NCBI GenBank assembly: GCA_002346535.1
Contig: DDZZ01000033.1
Coordinates: forward strand, 55,268-119,267
Source: Opitutales bacterium UBA2995
Lineage (GTDB): Bacteria; Verrucomicrobiota; Verrucomicrobiia; Opitutales; UBA2995
DNA length: 64,000 nucleotides
Reading direction: 5' to 3'
Shown here: positions 46,546 to 55,907 of the stretch, piece after piece
Position numbering within the stretch: the stretch's first letter is position 1
Layout: each line of letters opens with the position of its first letter
Position numbers and translations under genes: made by a program
The notes under the pieces: generated by a model
Databases searched by the model: none
Told to the model about the DNA's origin: nothing
The model's input: the letters and a program-made list of their open reading frames with translations, nothing else

Positions 46546-47906
46546 GGTTTTAATATGAAAAGAGATGTGCGGTAGTTTCGAGCAACTTCTACAAACAATG
46601 GTTCCGAATCTTCATTGAAGGCCGCATGCATGGCTCTTAAATCGTCAATCGTACCCACCGGTTCACGATTGATTTTGGTGATGATATCCCCTGCACGAAT
46701 GCCAGCACGATCGCTGGGAAAAGCTGTCTTGGCTCCCAACACGAACATGCCATCATCGGACTCCAATTTGTTTTCACGTGCAAAAGCACGACTGACTTCA
46801 CGGACGCTTAGACCCCACTTATCAAACGCCCATTCCTCTCCGACGCGGCTTTCCAACCGTTCGGTGGTAACCGTTTTGGAGACGGATTGGTCCTTGCGAC
46901 TGATTTCAAAGAAAATTTCAGAACCTACGGAATAGTTGGCGATTGTATTCTGGATGGGAGGCAGCTGTTCGGGAAATCGGCCGTCCAATGGATGTCCATC
47001 CAGAGAGATCAATATATCACCAGGCTGAATACTTTGAGTCGCAGCTGGAGAACCCGGATCGACACTTTCCACCAAGACTCCGCGGTTGGCTTGGATGTTA
47101 TAAAAATTTTCAAGGTCCTGCATGGGTCCCAAAACAATGCCGGTGTAGCTGCGCACGATTTCTTCACTTTCCAAAAGTCCGGCGAGTACGAATTGTGCAG
47201 TGTTACCTGGAACGGCAAAAGCCAAGTTATTGGAACCCAGGTAGGCCCGGGTATTGATGCCGATGATTTTACCGGCTTCGTTGACCAAAGGTCCCCCACT
47301 GTTGCCAGGATTGATAGCAGCATCTGTTTGCAACCATGTATTAAAATAACCGGTTTCGTATCCACGGACGCCATCCTCTCCCTCAAAAAAGCGATTGGTA
47401 TTGGAAATAATACCACGGCTTACAGTACGGGTGAGCCCGTTGGGAGTTCCGACGGCTAATACGATCAACCCGGGGTATACTTCATCCGAGTCACCAAATT
47501 CCGCATGTGTAAAAGCCAATCCGCGAGAATTAAGATCCTCCAAATCTAATTTCAAAAGAGCCAGGTCCGTCCAATGATCCCAACCAACCAGCTCAGCGCC
47601 TACCCGTTCCAAATTGGAAAGCGTAATTCGTATCTCCTCTGCAAAAGTGGTCACTACATGCGCATTGGTCAGGATGTGACCTTCTTCGGAAATGATGACT
47701 CCGGATCCCACGCCGCTGATATTTTGTTTGGAGCCTCCACGAAAAGTAACCTCACGTACATCAATACGCACAACGGCGTCCAGCAAGCGTTTAAATCCAA
47801 CCTCGACGGACTCGTTCGTGCTCACTGAAGTCGTGGTTTCGCAACCTCCTAAAAATAAAACAATAAGGAGAAAAATACTTAGGGTACTATTCCTAAGGGG
47901 AATCAT
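46542..47906 (-). CDS. HtrA/DegP-like serine protease, lipoprotein
   Basis: A 454-residue periplasmic protease. The signal ends in the lipobox LFLGGC (C22), so it should be lipid-anchored. The trypsin domain has all three catalytic residues: H83 in LTNAHVV, D114 in HWTDLALLKL and S203 in INPGNSGGPLV. Two PDZ domains follow (GVLVESVDPGSPAATQSIQP and GMFVLGAKTAFPSDRAGIRA). ATG at 47906 (MIPLRN) is chosen; the frame extends 12 codons further. It opens a run of six co-oriented genes and is divergent from leuS with a 57-base gap. Confidence 0.9.
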   Translation of the reverse strand: MIPLRNSTLSIFLLIVLFLGGCETTTSVSTNESVEVGFKRLLDAVVRIDVREVTFRGGSKQNISGVGSGVIISEEGHILTNAHVVTTFAEEIRITLSNLERVGAELVGWDHWTDLALLKLDLEDLNSRGLAFTHAEFGDSDEVYPGLIVLAVGTPNGLTRTVSRGIISNTNRFFEGEDGVRGYETGYFNTWLQTDAAINPGNSGGPLVNEAGKIIGINTRAYLGSNNLAFAVPGNTAQFVLAGLLESEEIVRSYTGIVLGPMQDLENFYNIQANRGVLVESVDPGSPAATQSIQPGDILISLDGHPLDGRFPEQLPPIQNTIANYSVGSEIFFEISRKDQSVSKTVTTERLESRVGEEWAFDKWGLSVREVSRAFARENKLESDDGMFVLGAKTAFPSDRAGIRAGDIITKINREPVGTIDDLRAMHAAFNEDSEPLFVEVARNYRTSLFILKP

Positions 47907-47963
47907 CGTTTGGGTTATTGACTGGTAAACCGATTCAATCAAGCTAGTTCCCTTTCTTTCACC

Positions 47964-50720
47964 ATGTCTGTTGATTCAAAAGACTATAACTTCGGCGATA
48001 TTGAGGCTAATTGGCAGAAATTCTGGGACGAAAATAAGACCTTTCAAGCAGAAGATTATTCTGAAAAACCCAAGTATTACATTCTCTCAATGTATCCTTA
48101 CCCGTCCGGAGAAGGATTACACATCGGACATGCCATCAATTATACGGCTCCGGACATCCTGGCCCGTTATAAAAAAGCTCAAGGTTTCAACACGCTCCAA
48201 CCAATGGGATGGGATGCTTTTGGTTTACCGACCGAACAATATGCTATCAAGACAGGAACACACCCCAGGTTGGTAACGGAAAGGAATATAGAAACCTTCC
48301 GAGACCAGTTAAAGAAAGTAGGATTTGCCATCGATTGGGACCGCGAAATCAACACGACCGATCCCGGTTATATGAAGTGGACTCAGTGGATATTTCTACA
48401 TCTGTTCAAACGTGGTTTGGCCTATGTGTCGGACCAGCCGGTTTGGTGGTGCCCAGAACTTGGTACAGTGTTGGCGAACGAGGAAGTAATCGATGGTTTA
48501 TCAGAACGGGGGAACCATCCGGTTGAACGGCGTAAATTGCGTCAATGGGTATTAAAAATTACCGGTTATGCCGAGCGGCTGCTCGAAGGACACAAGGATC
48601 TGCAATGGCCCGATTCATCGATTCGATTACAAAAGAACTGGATCGGCCGGTCTACCGGGGCTGAAGTTGAATTCTCCCTCGAAGGACATAAAGAAAGCCT
48701 GCGAATTTACACTACTCGCCCAGATACGCTTTTCGGAGTTACCTATATGGTTTTGTCACCGGAACATCCATTGGCAGATCAGCTAACGACCGAGGAACAG
48801 AAGGTCGTAGTCGAAGCATACAAGGTCGAAGCCGCTAAAAAAAGCGATCTTGAGAGAACTGAACTCGCTAAGGAGAAAACGGGTGTATTTACCGGAAGTT
48901 TCGCTATCAATCCGGTAAACAATGAAAAAGTGTCCATTTGGGTAGCGGATTATGTGCTGATGAGTTATGGTACCGGGGCGATCATGGCAGTACCGGGTCA
49001 CGACGAGCGTGACTATGAATTTGCCAAGGACATGAAACTTCCCATAGTCAAGGTAATCGAAGATAAGGTCGCCCAGTCAAAGGGGGAAGAAACCCAACTT
49101 CCATACCCGGGCAAAGGCACCATGGTAAATTCGGGGGAATACTCCGATTTGGAATCAGATGCGGGCAAAACAAAGATTATCGAGGATCTGGAATCCAAAC
49201 AATTGGGTGAAGCCAGTGTACAATACAAACTGCGGGACTGGTTATTTTCCCGGCAGCGCTATTGGGGAGAACCATTCCCGGTCACCTGGGTATCGCAGGA
49301 AGACTACGAACGGGTTGTTGGAAATGCAGACAGCCCATTTCAGGAATTTCTTCCAGAGGAAGCAGTCACCTTTGAAGCGGAAGGGAAATTGCACTTCGCA
49401 TTGCCCGTACCCAAGAACCAACTACCGCTAGAATTGCCTGATGTTGAATCTTACCAACCCATTGGAACGGGTGAAAGCCCTCTGGCCGGAGTATCCGATT
49501 GGTTGGAAATCTGGCTGAATACTGAAACCGGGGATTCACTCCCTCAATCAGCACCCAAACCGGATGGCGATAACTGGATACCAGGTACACGTGAGACGAA
49601 TACCATGCCTCAATGGGCGGGATCTTGCTGGTATTACTTGCGCTACTGCGACTCCGACAATACCGAAGCGCTCATAGACCCCAAGCTGGACCAGTATTGG
49701 GGCGTTCCGGATTTCTACATTGGCGGTGCGGAACACGTGAACCTCCATTTGTTGTACGCACGTTTCTGGCATCAGGTGCTTTTTGATGCCGGTGTGAGTT
49801 CTTGTCCCGAGCCCTTTCCGAAGCTCGTACACCAGGGCATGATCCTTGGAGAAATGGAATACACCCTTTTTGAGGATGCTGATGGTAATCTCGTTTCAGC
49901 GAATTCAATGGAAGACGGTGATGAACTGAATAAGAGATCTTTGGAAGAGTCGGAAGTCGAAAAATCGGGTTCCGACTGGGTATTGAAGTCCAACCCGTCA
50001 ATCAAGGTCGACGCCCGGTCGCATAAAATGAGCAAAAGCCGGGGCAACGTGGTGAATCCGGACCAGCTCATCAAAAGCTACGGAGCCGATTCAACTCGCC
50101 TGTTCCTGATGTTTCTTGGACCTATTGAGGACATGAAGCCTTGGAATACCCAGGGAATCGAAGGTGTATCGCGATTTTTAAGACGCCTTTGGAAGGAAAT
50201 CGTCACGGAGGACCGATCGATTAATCCCAAGCTTACAGATGGAGAAGAATCTAACCAGGAAGTCGATAAACTGCTACACGAATCTATCAAGAAAATTACC
50301 GAAGACATTGAGCGACTGAACTTCAACACCGTCGTTTCTCAACTGATGATTCTATTGAACCATTTGGTAAAGGTGGAAAGTTATTCGAAAAAAACAGCCC
50401 GAATATTTCTCCAGTTGTTAAATCCGCTCGCACCCCACATTGCCGAGGAACTTTGGAATCGTCTGGGAGGTAAGGATTCAATAAGCAAGACTACTTGGCC
50501 GGAATTCGACGCATCCAAGCTGGTTGCGGATGAAGTCAAAATTGTATTGCAAGTAAATGGGAAACACCGTGGGGAACTAATGGTGTCAGTCAAAGCGAAC
50601 AGAGAAGAGGTAGAAAAGACCGCCTTGAAGCAGGAACGCGTTCAAAACAGTATTCATGACAAGACCATTCGCAAGATGATCTATGTGCCAGGGAAAATAC
50701 TCAATATCGTGGCAAATTAG
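47964..50720 (+). CDS. leuS: Leucyl-tRNA synthetase
   Basis: Class I synthetase that charges tRNA-Leu. 918 residues. The HIGH motif is in YPYPSGEGLHIGH and the KMSKS loop in SHKMSKSRGNVVNP. The CP1 editing domain contains STGAEVEFSL, IYTTRPDTLFG and MAVPGHDERDYEFA with the threonine-rich and aspartate editing sites. An insert around residues 450-560 before the second half of the catalytic domain (NTMPQWAGSCWYYLRY) is longer than in E. coli LeuS (860 residues). Confidence 0.96.
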   Translation: MSVDSKDYNFGDIEANWQKFWDENKTFQAEDYSEKPKYYILSMYPYPSGEGLHIGHAINYTAPDILARYKKAQGFNTLQPMGWDAFGLPTEQYAIKTGTHPRLVTERNIETFRDQLKKVGFAIDWDREINTTDPGYMKWTQWIFLHLFKRGLAYVSDQPVWWCPELGTVLANEEVIDGLSERGNHPVERRKLRQWVLKITGYAERLLEGHKDLQWPDSSIRLQKNWIGRSTGAEVEFSLEGHKESLRIYTTRPDTLFGVTYMVLSPEHPLADQLTTEEQKVVVEAYKVEAAKKSDLERTELAKEKTGVFTGSFAINPVNNEKVSIWVADYVLMSYGTGAIMAVPGHDERDYEFAKDMKLPIVKVIEDKVAQSKGEETQLPYPGKGTMVNSGEYSDLESDAGKTKIIEDLESKQLGEASVQYKLRDWLFSRQRYWGEPFPVTWVSQEDYERVVGNADSPFQEFLPEEAVTFEAEGKLHFALPVPKNQLPLELPDVESYQPIGTGESPLAGVSDWLEIWLNTETGDSLPQSAPKPDGDNWIPGTRETNTMPQWAGSCWYYLRYCDSDNTEALIDPKLDQYWGVPDFYIGGAEHVNLHLLYARFWHQVLFDAGVSSCPEPFPKLVHQGMILGEMEYTLFEDADGNLVSANSMEDGDELNKRSLEESEVEKSGSDWVLKSNPSIKVDARSHKMSKSRGNVVNPDQLIKSYGADSTRLFLMFLGPIEDMKPWNTQGIEGVSRFLRRLWKEIVTEDRSINPKLTDGEESNQEVDKLLHESIKKITEDIERLNFNTVVSQLMILLNHLVKVESYSKKTARIFLQLLNPLAPHIAEELWNRLGGKDSISKTTWPEFDASKLVADEVKIVLQVNGKHRGELMVSVKANREEVEKTALKQERVQNSIHDKTIRKMIYVPGKILNIVAN

Positions 50721-50795
50721 CTCTTAATATTTCAATCAGCTTCGAAAATAAATTAGGCAGCAATGACTATCGAAATTAGAAAATTTGCAAATTTA

Positions 50796-50865
50796 TGTAG
50801 GAGCGGTTTTAACCGCGGAAAATAGTTTTAATTTACAAGATCGTAGCTAAAGCAGCTCTTACAAA
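50796..50865. repeat. GTAG-led inverted repeat (REP-like)
   Basis: The left arm TGTAGGAGCGGTTTTAACCG and, read on the opposite strand, the right arm TGTAAGAGCTGCTTTAGC match at most positions and face each other across about 20 bases. The left arm has its own inner AGCGGTT/AACCGC palindrome. Located in the 190-base gap between leuS and the M24 peptidase gene, which has no other content. Confidence 0.6.
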
Positions 50866-50910
50866 CTACGAAAATTAATCAACAATTGAAAATAGGAATT
50901 TAAACCTACT

Positions 50911-52044
50911 ATGTTAACTAAAGAAGGTTGTTTGATAAGACAGAAACGACTTTGGGATACGCTGCCGGAATCGGTAGAATGGGTGATTATTACAAACCCC
51001 AGGCATGTTAAGTATTTTTCCAATATCTGGGTGAACCCGGTAAGCTTTTCCGCCGGTCAATCTGTTTGGCTCCATATGAAACGCAGCGGTAAGGTCACTG
51101 CCCTGTCAGATAATTTCACGTTCAAATCACTGAGCGGGGAAGCCTTTGTCGACGAAACCGTGGAGGAAGTCTGGTACGATGGAGTGCATTCGGTGGAAAA
51201 TCGCGACCACATGCCAGGCCAAGCACTGAAGAAAACCTTTGGGACTCTGCATTTGTCCGAAGGAATATTTGAATGGGATTCCTTTCCGGCGGCCGGTTTT
51301 GAAACCGTTGAGGGAGAACCTCCAAGCGATCTCGTTCTGGGCGATGTGATAAAGAAACTTCGCCGTCAAAAAGATCCGGACGAAGTAGAACATCTGAAAT
51401 CGTGCATGGGAGCTTGCGAGGCCGGACATGTAGCTGGTAAAGAAATTGTAAAACCAGGGGTTACAGATATGGATGTGTACCGGGCGGTAAATAATGCAGT
51501 TCTAGAGCATGTGGGACGACCTTGCGTGGTCTACGGAGATTTCAGAGCAACCAATGCTGAAACACCCAAGGTCGGCGGACTGCCAGTAAGCTATACTCTG
51601 CAAGATGGCGATTTATTTCTCCTCGATTACTCAGTAGTTCTCGAAGGCTACCGCAGTGATTTTACCAATACCATCGCCGTGGGAACTCCCAGCCCGGAGC
51701 AGGATGCATTGTTGAATGCCTGCCTCGCAAGCTTGGAATCCGGTGAGAAAGTATTGCGCTCAAATGCCACTTGTAGAGAGGTGTTTGCCACCTGTTCTAA
51801 AAGGTTGGTGAAAGAAGGATTCAACCCGCTACCACATCACGCGGGTCACGGCCTAGGATTGGAACATCCGGAACCACCGGTATTCGTGCCCGAAAGCACG
51901 GATATTTTAATGAATGGCGACGTCGTTACCGTAGAGCCAGGCAACTACATTCCAGGAGTCGGAGGGGTCCGCATTGAAAGAAATTACCTGATCACCAAAA
52001 AAGGTTCCGAAAACCTGAGTCACCACAAAATTAGCCTGAAATAA
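50911..52044 (+). CDS. M24 family metallopeptidase (Xaa-Pro aminopeptidase-like)
   Basis: A 377-residue pita-bread-fold peptidase. Residues about 1-140 form the creatinase-like N-terminal domain; the catalytic domain has the five ligands of the dinuclear metal site: D in FLLDYSVV, D in RSDFTNTI, H in HHAGHGLGLEHPE, E in TVEPGNY and E in RIERNYLI. It likely removes N-terminal residues before proline, although prolidase or methionine aminopeptidase-like activity cannot be ruled out. It stands alone after leuS. Confidence 0.86.
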   Translation: MLTKEGCLIRQKRLWDTLPESVEWVIITNPRHVKYFSNIWVNPVSFSAGQSVWLHMKRSGKVTALSDNFTFKSLSGEAFVDETVEEVWYDGVHSVENRDHMPGQALKKTFGTLHLSEGIFEWDSFPAAGFETVEGEPPSDLVLGDVIKKLRRQKDPDEVEHLKSCMGACEAGHVAGKEIVKPGVTDMDVYRAVNNAVLEHVGRPCVVYGDFRATNAETPKVGGLPVSYTLQDGDLFLLDYSVVLEGYRSDFTNTIAVGTPSPEQDALLNACLASLESGEKVLRSNATCREVFATCSKRLVKEGFNPLPHHAGHGLGLEHPEPPVFVPESTDILMNGDVVTVEPGNYIPGVGGVRIERNYLITKKGSENLSHHKISLK

Positions 52045-52109
52045 TTTCCAATTCTTTAAGAAAGCCGTTAGAAACGCGCGTGATGAATAGGCGTTTTTTC
52101 TCAAAACCC

Positions 52110-52257
52110 GCGAAGCCGCTGTTACCCTCGACTGTCATTCTATCCGCGTAAACGCAGGCAGCAGGGGAACCTACGAAGATCAACTGAAACAGGCGGCCGA
52201 TGGATTACGCAAGCTCAGCGAATCCGGCCAATTAAGCTTCCGTGTTCGCCTTCCATG
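52110..52257 (+). pseudogene. Short relic, sugar phosphate isomerase-like
   Basis: About 45 codons read VTLDCHSIRVNAGSRGTYED, then QLKQAADGLRKLSESGQLSF, then RVRLP and a stop. This is the pattern of the middle beta-alpha unit in xylose-isomerase-like TIM barrels. The start and rest of the gene are missing. It differs from the relic at 27.9-28.4 kb, so two different genes of this superfamily seem to have been lost. Confidence 0.4.
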
Positions 52258-52318
52258 ACGGGACTGCAAATCAACGTGTCAATAATATCGCAGCTGAAGC
52301 AGCTTCTGAAAAAAAAAA

Positions 52319-53098
52319 TTAAACTTCCGTATTCGCCTCCTTGGCCAGACAAACACTGCAAATACCTTTACCTTCCCGGTAGCGGAATTCCCGTTCCGGA
52401 TTCGAATTGTCAGTAGCACCACAAGTCTGACAAGTATGGAAAGGTTCGTTTGCCAGTTCCTGAGCCTTTTTCTGATGTTCGATGCGCCGATTTCGGTAGT
52501 AAAGTGAGCGGTAAAGATCTTTACTAAAATACACAGCATAATTTGCCAGGGAAACAAGAATGGCTAAACGTCCGATCCAATCTGCTCCCAAAAACGTCAA
52601 AACAACCAAAGCCAAGCTAAACCATGCCAACCACTTAATCTTCATTGGAATGATCAGCATCATCATAAATTGCCAGTTAGGATATAAGGTTGCGAATGCG
52701 AATAATACCGATAAGGCAATCCAATTGTTGGTATAAAGCCCATAGGGAAGGAGTAAGGAGGAAATCAGGGTCAAAAAGGCCCCTGAAAAAATATACAAGT
52801 TGAACTTAAAAACTCCCCATTGGGATTCGAGCCCGGAAGAAATGATCCAGAAAAAATACCAAGCAAAGGGTAATAATAGTTCATGAAAAGCTGATGGAGG
52901 AACGAATAAAAAAGTCACAATCCTCCAAACCTCCCCTTTCATAAAAAGGATTGGATTAAAATAAAACCATCCGACGGATACCTGGAAGAGGTAATTGAGT
53001 GCAAACACGATTACCTGTCCACCAATGAGGTACAAAGCCAAATTTTCTATAGCCAACCCGCCAAAGCGTTTTTCCAGTTTGTTGATCCATTCCATCAT
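52319..53098 (-). CDS. Rhomboid-like membrane protein with C-terminal zinc ribbon
   Basis: A 259-residue membrane protein with five or six hydrophobic segments in a rhomboid-like arrangement (GEVWRIVTFLFVPP before the second helix, FAWYFFWIISSGLESQWGVF as the L1-type loop). No GxSG serine and no partner histidine are found, so it would be a pseudoprotease. The last about 50 residues are cytoplasmic-looking, with CQTCGATD and CSVCLAKE 26 residues apart, a probable CxxC...CxxC zinc ribbon. It follows sufT by 88 bases on the same strand. Function unknown. Confidence 0.65.
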   Translation of the reverse strand: MMEWINKLEKRFGGLAIENLALYLIGGQVIVFALNYLFQVSVGWFYFNPILFMKGEVWRIVTFLFVPPSAFHELLLPFAWYFFWIISSGLESQWGVFKFNLYIFSGAFLTLISSLLLPYGLYTNNWIALSVLFAFATLYPNWQFMMMLIIPMKIKWLAWFSLALVVLTFLGADWIGRLAILVSLANYAVYFSKDLYRSLYYRNRRIEHQKKAQELANEPFHTCQTCGATDNSNPEREFRYREGKGICSVCLAKEANTEV

Positions 53099-53186
53099 TC
53101 TGCTGCCGTCAAAAGGGGTTTAACTAACAAAGGAGCGGCTTCTCCTCTGTCCAGTCATATACGATCTGAAGGTCCCCAAAGGGTCT

Positions 53187-53741
53187 TTAATTTAGGCCTA
53201 GAATTTTTCGGCCCTCATCACTGATCATGTGAGGAGTCCAAACCGGATCCCAAACAATCTCGACCTGGGCGGATTCAACGGCCGGAAGGCCTTCAATTTT
53301 CTGTTGCGCGTCGGCGGCGATGGTAGGGCCCATACCACAACCCTGAGCGGTCAGGGTCATTTTAACGAAAACCTGCTGAAGCCCTGAATCCTGCGACTCA
53401 GCCTTCAGATCGTAAATAAGGCCGAGGTCCACGATATTCACTGGAATCTCGGGGTCAAAACAGGTCTTGAGAGCATCCCAAACCTGGTCTTCTAAAAAGT
53501 CTCCAGGAGCAATTTCCCGCGGTTTTTCCTCAACGGCGTAAGTCGATTGTCCTTCTTCGCCCAAGGCATCCAGATCCTCTGATTCAATTCTATAGAGCCC
53601 ACCGTGGGCCTGAACCGTGACTGTGCCACCCAAGGCCTGGGTGACAAAAACTTCAGTGCCTTCTTTAAGACTTAGACGGTCCCCTGCCGGGATTAAGGTT
53701 GCCTGTGCATCCCGGATGAGCGTGAAGGAATTCTGTGCCAT
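53187..53741 (-). CDS. sufT: Fe-S cluster assembly protein SufT
   Basis: A 184-residue protein with an N-terminal domain specific to SufT (ATLIPAGDRLSLKEGTEVFV, then LGGTVTVQAHGGLYRI) and a C-terminal DUF59/MIP18 domain with DPEIPVNIVDLGLIYDL and the LTAQGCGMGPTIA motif containing the invariant cysteine. It helps mature Fe-S proteins under demand. It lies three bases after sppA in the same direction, and no other suf gene is close. Confidence 0.88.
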   Translation of the reverse strand: MAQNSFTLIRDAQATLIPAGDRLSLKEGTEVFVTQALGGTVTVQAHGGLYRIESEDLDALGEEGQSTYAVEEKPREIAPGDFLEDQVWDALKTCFDPEIPVNIVDLGLIYDLKAESQDSGLQQVFVKMTLTAQGCGMGPTIAADAQQKIEGLPAVESAQVEIVWDPVWTPHMISDEGRKILGLN

Positions 53742-53744
53742 GCT

Positions 53745-55544
53745 TTATTTGAAAAATTGAAAGTTGATTTCCGGAAGTAGATAGATGCCTTGAGGATCAT
53801 TAAAGGTTTTTAACCATTCAAGATCCTTTTGCAACTTCCGTATAAATCCGGTAGCAGGATCGACAGACACGTCCAAATCTCGCCCTTCGAACATAGCGCT
53901 GAGAAGTTCGTCAAAATTATTGCCGCGCGGATAATCGCGAATCGAATAATCCTCCAACTTCGCCAACTCGGCGGCGTGTTCAATGGCGGCGTCCAATCCG
54001 CCGATTTCATCAACCAGTCCATGCTTGATCGCATCCTTACCGAGCCAGGTACGACCTTGGCCAACGGTATCGAGAAATTCGATCTCCATCCCGCGGGATT
54101 CAGCGACCTTCTCCAAAAATTTCTCGTAGTACCAGGCCGTCGATTCTTCCAATTGTTTAAGTTCGGCCTCTGTCTGCGGACGGGTAATGGTCGAGCTGCC
54201 CGCATATTCGTGAGTTCTCGCATAGTCCCAAGTGATACCAAAATTGTTGGCAATTTCCTGAACGTTGAAAATAAGTCCGTAAACCCCGATCGAGCCGGTT
54301 ATGGTATTTTCCTGGGCGAAGATTCGATTAGAGTAGGTAGATACCCAATAACCCCCACTGGCTGCAACGTATCCCATGGAAGCCACGACCGGTTTAGTTT
54401 CCTTGAGCAGGCGAACTTCTCTTTGGATAATTTCGGCAGCTTGAGCTCCGCCTCCAGGACAATTCACCCGCAAAACAACCGCTTTGACATCATCGTCGAG
54501 ACGAACGTCACGAATTCGGCGAGCAATTCTGTCGCCTCCAACTTGATTGGGGTCGCCCTCGCCACCCACAATGACACCTTCCAAGTAAATGACAGCAACC
54601 TCATTGTCGGATCGAGAGCTGCCTGAGACGGACTTGGCTTCCATGTAGGACGCAATGTCGATTTGCGCGAAGGTTCTTTCTTCCTGATCGTCACCGGCAA
54701 CTTCTTTGAGCGTATTTAGAATTTCATCAAAGTAAACCAATTCATCAACCAAGCCGCCTTCTTTTGCGGAATTGGCATCAAAGGATCGGTTGGATCCAAC
54801 CAGTCTGCCTAACTCGTCCAAGGCAATTCCCCGTGACTCGGCTACCTCGGCGGCCATGGAATCCCAGATTCCCTCAATCAGCACCATGGTTTGCTCGCGA
54901 TTTTCCTCGCTCATATGATCCTGCATATAGGGTTCGATTCCGGCCTTAAAAGTGCCTACACGGACCGATTGAGCTCCGATGCCCCATTTTTCAAAGGCAT
55001 TGGCATAAAACATCATTTCCACACCAAGTCCGTTGAACATGAGTTCGCCGAAGGGGTTCATGTAAATCGTATCGGCGCAGGACATGACAAAATAATCGCG
55101 CGGCATTGCGTTTACCATGTAAGCGTGGATGGGTTTGCCGCTGGTTTTAAAATCGAGCAACGCCTGACGCACTTCCGTCATGGCGGCGTATCCGGAGCCG
55201 AAATTAATGGATTGAAGGCTTCCGGTCAGGTAAAGGCCCTTGATATCGTTGTCCGTTTTAGCGTACTTGATGGCGTTGATCAACTTACGCAGACTCACCT
55301 GAATAATCTCGGAATTGGAGATAGCTTCCGAGATGACTTGGTCGATGGTCTTTGATGGAGGCTTGTCGTTTATGCTCATGGAGAGATCGACGACGAGTAT
55401 GGCATCATCCGGCAAGTTCACGGCAGGTTCCTGAGAAAATGGGATGAAAATCAGGAGGAGAAAGAGGCCTCCAAACGCCAGAATTCCTAAAGCAAGCAGG
55501 GTTCCGAGTAAACTACTGAAAGTATTTTGTATGAATCGCCACAT
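53745..55544 (-). CDS. sppA: Signal peptide peptidase SppA, 67 kDa type
   Basis: A 599-residue membrane-anchored serine protease that degrades released signal peptides. One N-terminal membrane helix (LLALGILAFGGLFLLLIFIP) precedes two tandem ClpP-like S49 domains. The nucleophile serine is in GYVAASGGYWVSTYSN in the second domain and the partner lysine probably in SVRVGTFKAGIEPYMQ in the first, as in E. coli SppA. SufT follows after three bases. Confidence 0.92.
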   Translation of the reverse strand: MWRFIQNTFSSLLGTLLALGILAFGGLFLLLIFIPFSQEPAVNLPDDAILVVDLSMSINDKPPSKTIDQVISEAISNSEIIQVSLRKLINAIKYAKTDNDIKGLYLTGSLQSINFGSGYAAMTEVRQALLDFKTSGKPIHAYMVNAMPRDYFVMSCADTIYMNPFGELMFNGLGVEMMFYANAFEKWGIGAQSVRVGTFKAGIEPYMQDHMSEENREQTMVLIEGIWDSMAAEVAESRGIALDELGRLVGSNRSFDANSAKEGGLVDELVYFDEILNTLKEVAGDDQEERTFAQIDIASYMEAKSVSGSSRSDNEVAVIYLEGVIVGGEGDPNQVGGDRIARRIRDVRLDDDVKAVVLRVNCPGGGAQAAEIIQREVRLLKETKPVVASMGYVAASGGYWVSTYSNRIFAQENTITGSIGVYGLIFNVQEIANNFGITWDYARTHEYAGSSTITRPQTEAELKQLEESTAWYYEKFLEKVAESRGMEIEFLDTVGQGRTWLGKDAIKHGLVDEIGGLDAAIEHAAELAKLEDYSIRDYPRGNNFDELLSAMFEGRDLDVSVDPATGFIRKLQKDLEWLKTFNDPQGIYLLPEINFQFFK

Positions 55545-55907
55545 GATTATTGGATGAGATCATTTATAACATCCCGGAAACTCATAAAGGCCGGTCCATT
55601 TCAGCACAACTGATTTGTAAACAAAGTTTTCATTGAAAAAACCGCATCTCAACGAGTTGTTTCGAAAAAATAGCTTTGAATTGACAATAAAATTACCTTC
55701 CATCGCCTATGGAATCCGGAAACCAATGAAACCCAAATCGTCCATGATTTTGATTTTAAGGGCTATCAAAATAGGCTATCCTGACCTTGTAATCAGTATC
55801 GTATTCTGAAATCTTTTATAGAAACCCCAATGCCTATAAAAAACGATTCATTAAGCAAAGTGGGCTCCTAGGCTGGTTCAATTACTAACTTATCCTTCAC
55901 GTTTCCC
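55545..55907. other. Intergenic region without recognisable gene
   Basis: A 363-base divergent gap between sppA and the coiled-coil gene. A TTGACA at 55681 has no convincing -10 partner. No fragment of a known protein, repeat or RNA was recognised. Confidence 0.4.
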
